Positions 63,641 through 64,000 of a DNA stretch of 64,000 bases are shown one piece after another. A program made the translations under genes and the position numbers. The stretch's first letter is position 1. Each line of letters opens with the position of its first letter. The stretch lies in the NCBI RefSeq assembly GCF_001424425.1, contig NZ_LMPT01000019.1, forward strand, positions 557,003 to 621,002. The letters are read 5' to 3'. This DNA is from Acidovorax sp. Leaf191. Its GTDB lineage: Bacteria > Pseudomonadota > Gammaproteobacteria > Burkholderiales > Burkholderiaceae_C. A model generated the notes under the pieces. It searched no databases and was not told the DNA's origin. It saw only the letters and a program-made list of their open reading frames with translations.

Positions 63641-64000
63641 AGGCCGGCCTCCTGCAGCTGCGCCCGCGTGGGCAGGCCTTCGGTGTCGCCCAGCACCTGC
63701 ACTGCCCGCGCGCCAATCCAGGCGCCGCGGCGCACGGCCGCGGGCACGGGCAAGCCTTCGAGCAGTGCGCTGATGACGCCCACCGCAAAGCCATCGCCCG
63801 CGCCCACGGTGTCCACCACCTGGGCCACGGGCACGCCGGGCACGCGGCCGGTGCCGGCCACGTCGCTGTCGTAGTAGGCGCCCTCGGGCCCGAGCTTCAC
63901 GACCACCAGCCTCGCGCCGCGCTCGCGGTAGAAGCGCGCCACACCTTCGGGCGTGGTTTCGCCGGTCAGGAACACGCCCTCTTCCAGGCCCGGCAGCACC
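63637..64000 (-). CDS. PfkB family sugar kinase, C-terminal part (truncated by window)
   Basis: The last 120 residues of a ribokinase-like enzyme; the reading frame continues past the right edge. The signature DTVGAGDGFAVGVI with the catalytic Asp is intact, preceded by RLVVVKLGPEGAYY. Likely a 2-dehydro-3-deoxygluconokinase or 2-ketogluconate kinase given the downstream dehydrogenase and LacI gene; not certain without the N-terminus. Its stop overlaps the next gene's start (ATGA). Confidence 0.88.
   Translation of the reverse strand, partial: VLPGLEEGVFLTGETTPEGVARFYRERGARLVVVKLGPEGAYYDSDVAGTGRVPGVPVAQVVDTVGAGDGFAVGVISALLEGLPVPAAVRRGAWIGARAVQVLGDTEGLPTRAQLQEAGL

Overview
The window is about 64 kb of dense, high-GC chromosome from a betaproteobacterium, most likely a member of the Comamonadaceae close to Acidovorax. 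This rests on gene content: Bug-type tricarboxylate receptors, a small Trp-rich TIGR04438-type protein, a YiiG-type lipoprotein, the order tRNA-Leu / tig / clpP / clpX / lon, and short dispersed intergenic repeats of a kind I associate with that family. There is no prophage, integrase, transposase, CRISPR array or rRNA operon.

Layout. 1-3.9 kb: iron handling (a truncated and a complete TonB-dependent receptor, then a bacterioferritin lacking the usual haem ligand). 3.9-5.8 kb: a lower-GC patch of small accessory genes, including an orphan DUF1851 (Tdi1-like) immunity-type gene. 5.8-16 kb: GlxA-type regulator, MFS transporter, LysR regulator divergent from ilvD, a cytochrome c, acs and a YqhA-type membrane protein. 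16-21 kb: lipoproteins and an apparent unit of a secreted intradiol-dioxygenase-like lipoprotein, a small exported protein, and a histidine kinase/response regulator pair. 21-31.5 kb: topoisomerase IB, a Crp/Fnr regulator, class II fumarase (fumC, with a candidate Fur site), an MHYT-GGDEF-EAL protein, an acidic Ser/Asp-rich protein, class I Fe-S fumarase and murI.

31.5-40.3 kb is the protein quality-control block on the minus strand: tRNA-Leu(UAG), tig, clpP, clpX, lon, then tRNA-Gly, tRNA-Cys, tRNA-Gly and tRNA-Leu(UAA), followed by two conserved genes. A heat-shock-like promoter precedes lon and an intrinsic terminator separates clpP from clpX. 40.3-45 kb: an RND efflux pump (permease plus adaptor) divergent from hpnC, with a TetR-type palindrome between them. 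45-53 kb: squalene synthesis (hpnC, then hpnD-hpnE after a 5-kb interruption holding a LysR regulator, a RidA-like gene, sdaA and an amino-acid binding protein). 53-58 kb: two Bug/TctC-type receptors around a TctDE-type two-component system without TctAB permease genes. 58-64 kb: a DUF899 protein, a DUF2189-DUF2788 membrane pair, a HAD hydrolase, and a translationally coupled sugar-acid operon (PfkB kinase, 2-hydroxyacid dehydrogenase, LacI regulator) resembling 2-ketogluconate catabolism and running off the right edge.

No wholly new multi-gene system is evident. The points most worth following are the iron-sparing fumarase pair, the haem-ligand change in the bacterioferritin, a 9-nt microsatellite just before a transporter gene, a 36-bp hairpin across the acs stop codon, two dispersed repeat families (one copy read as protein), and the dioxygenase / two-component unit.
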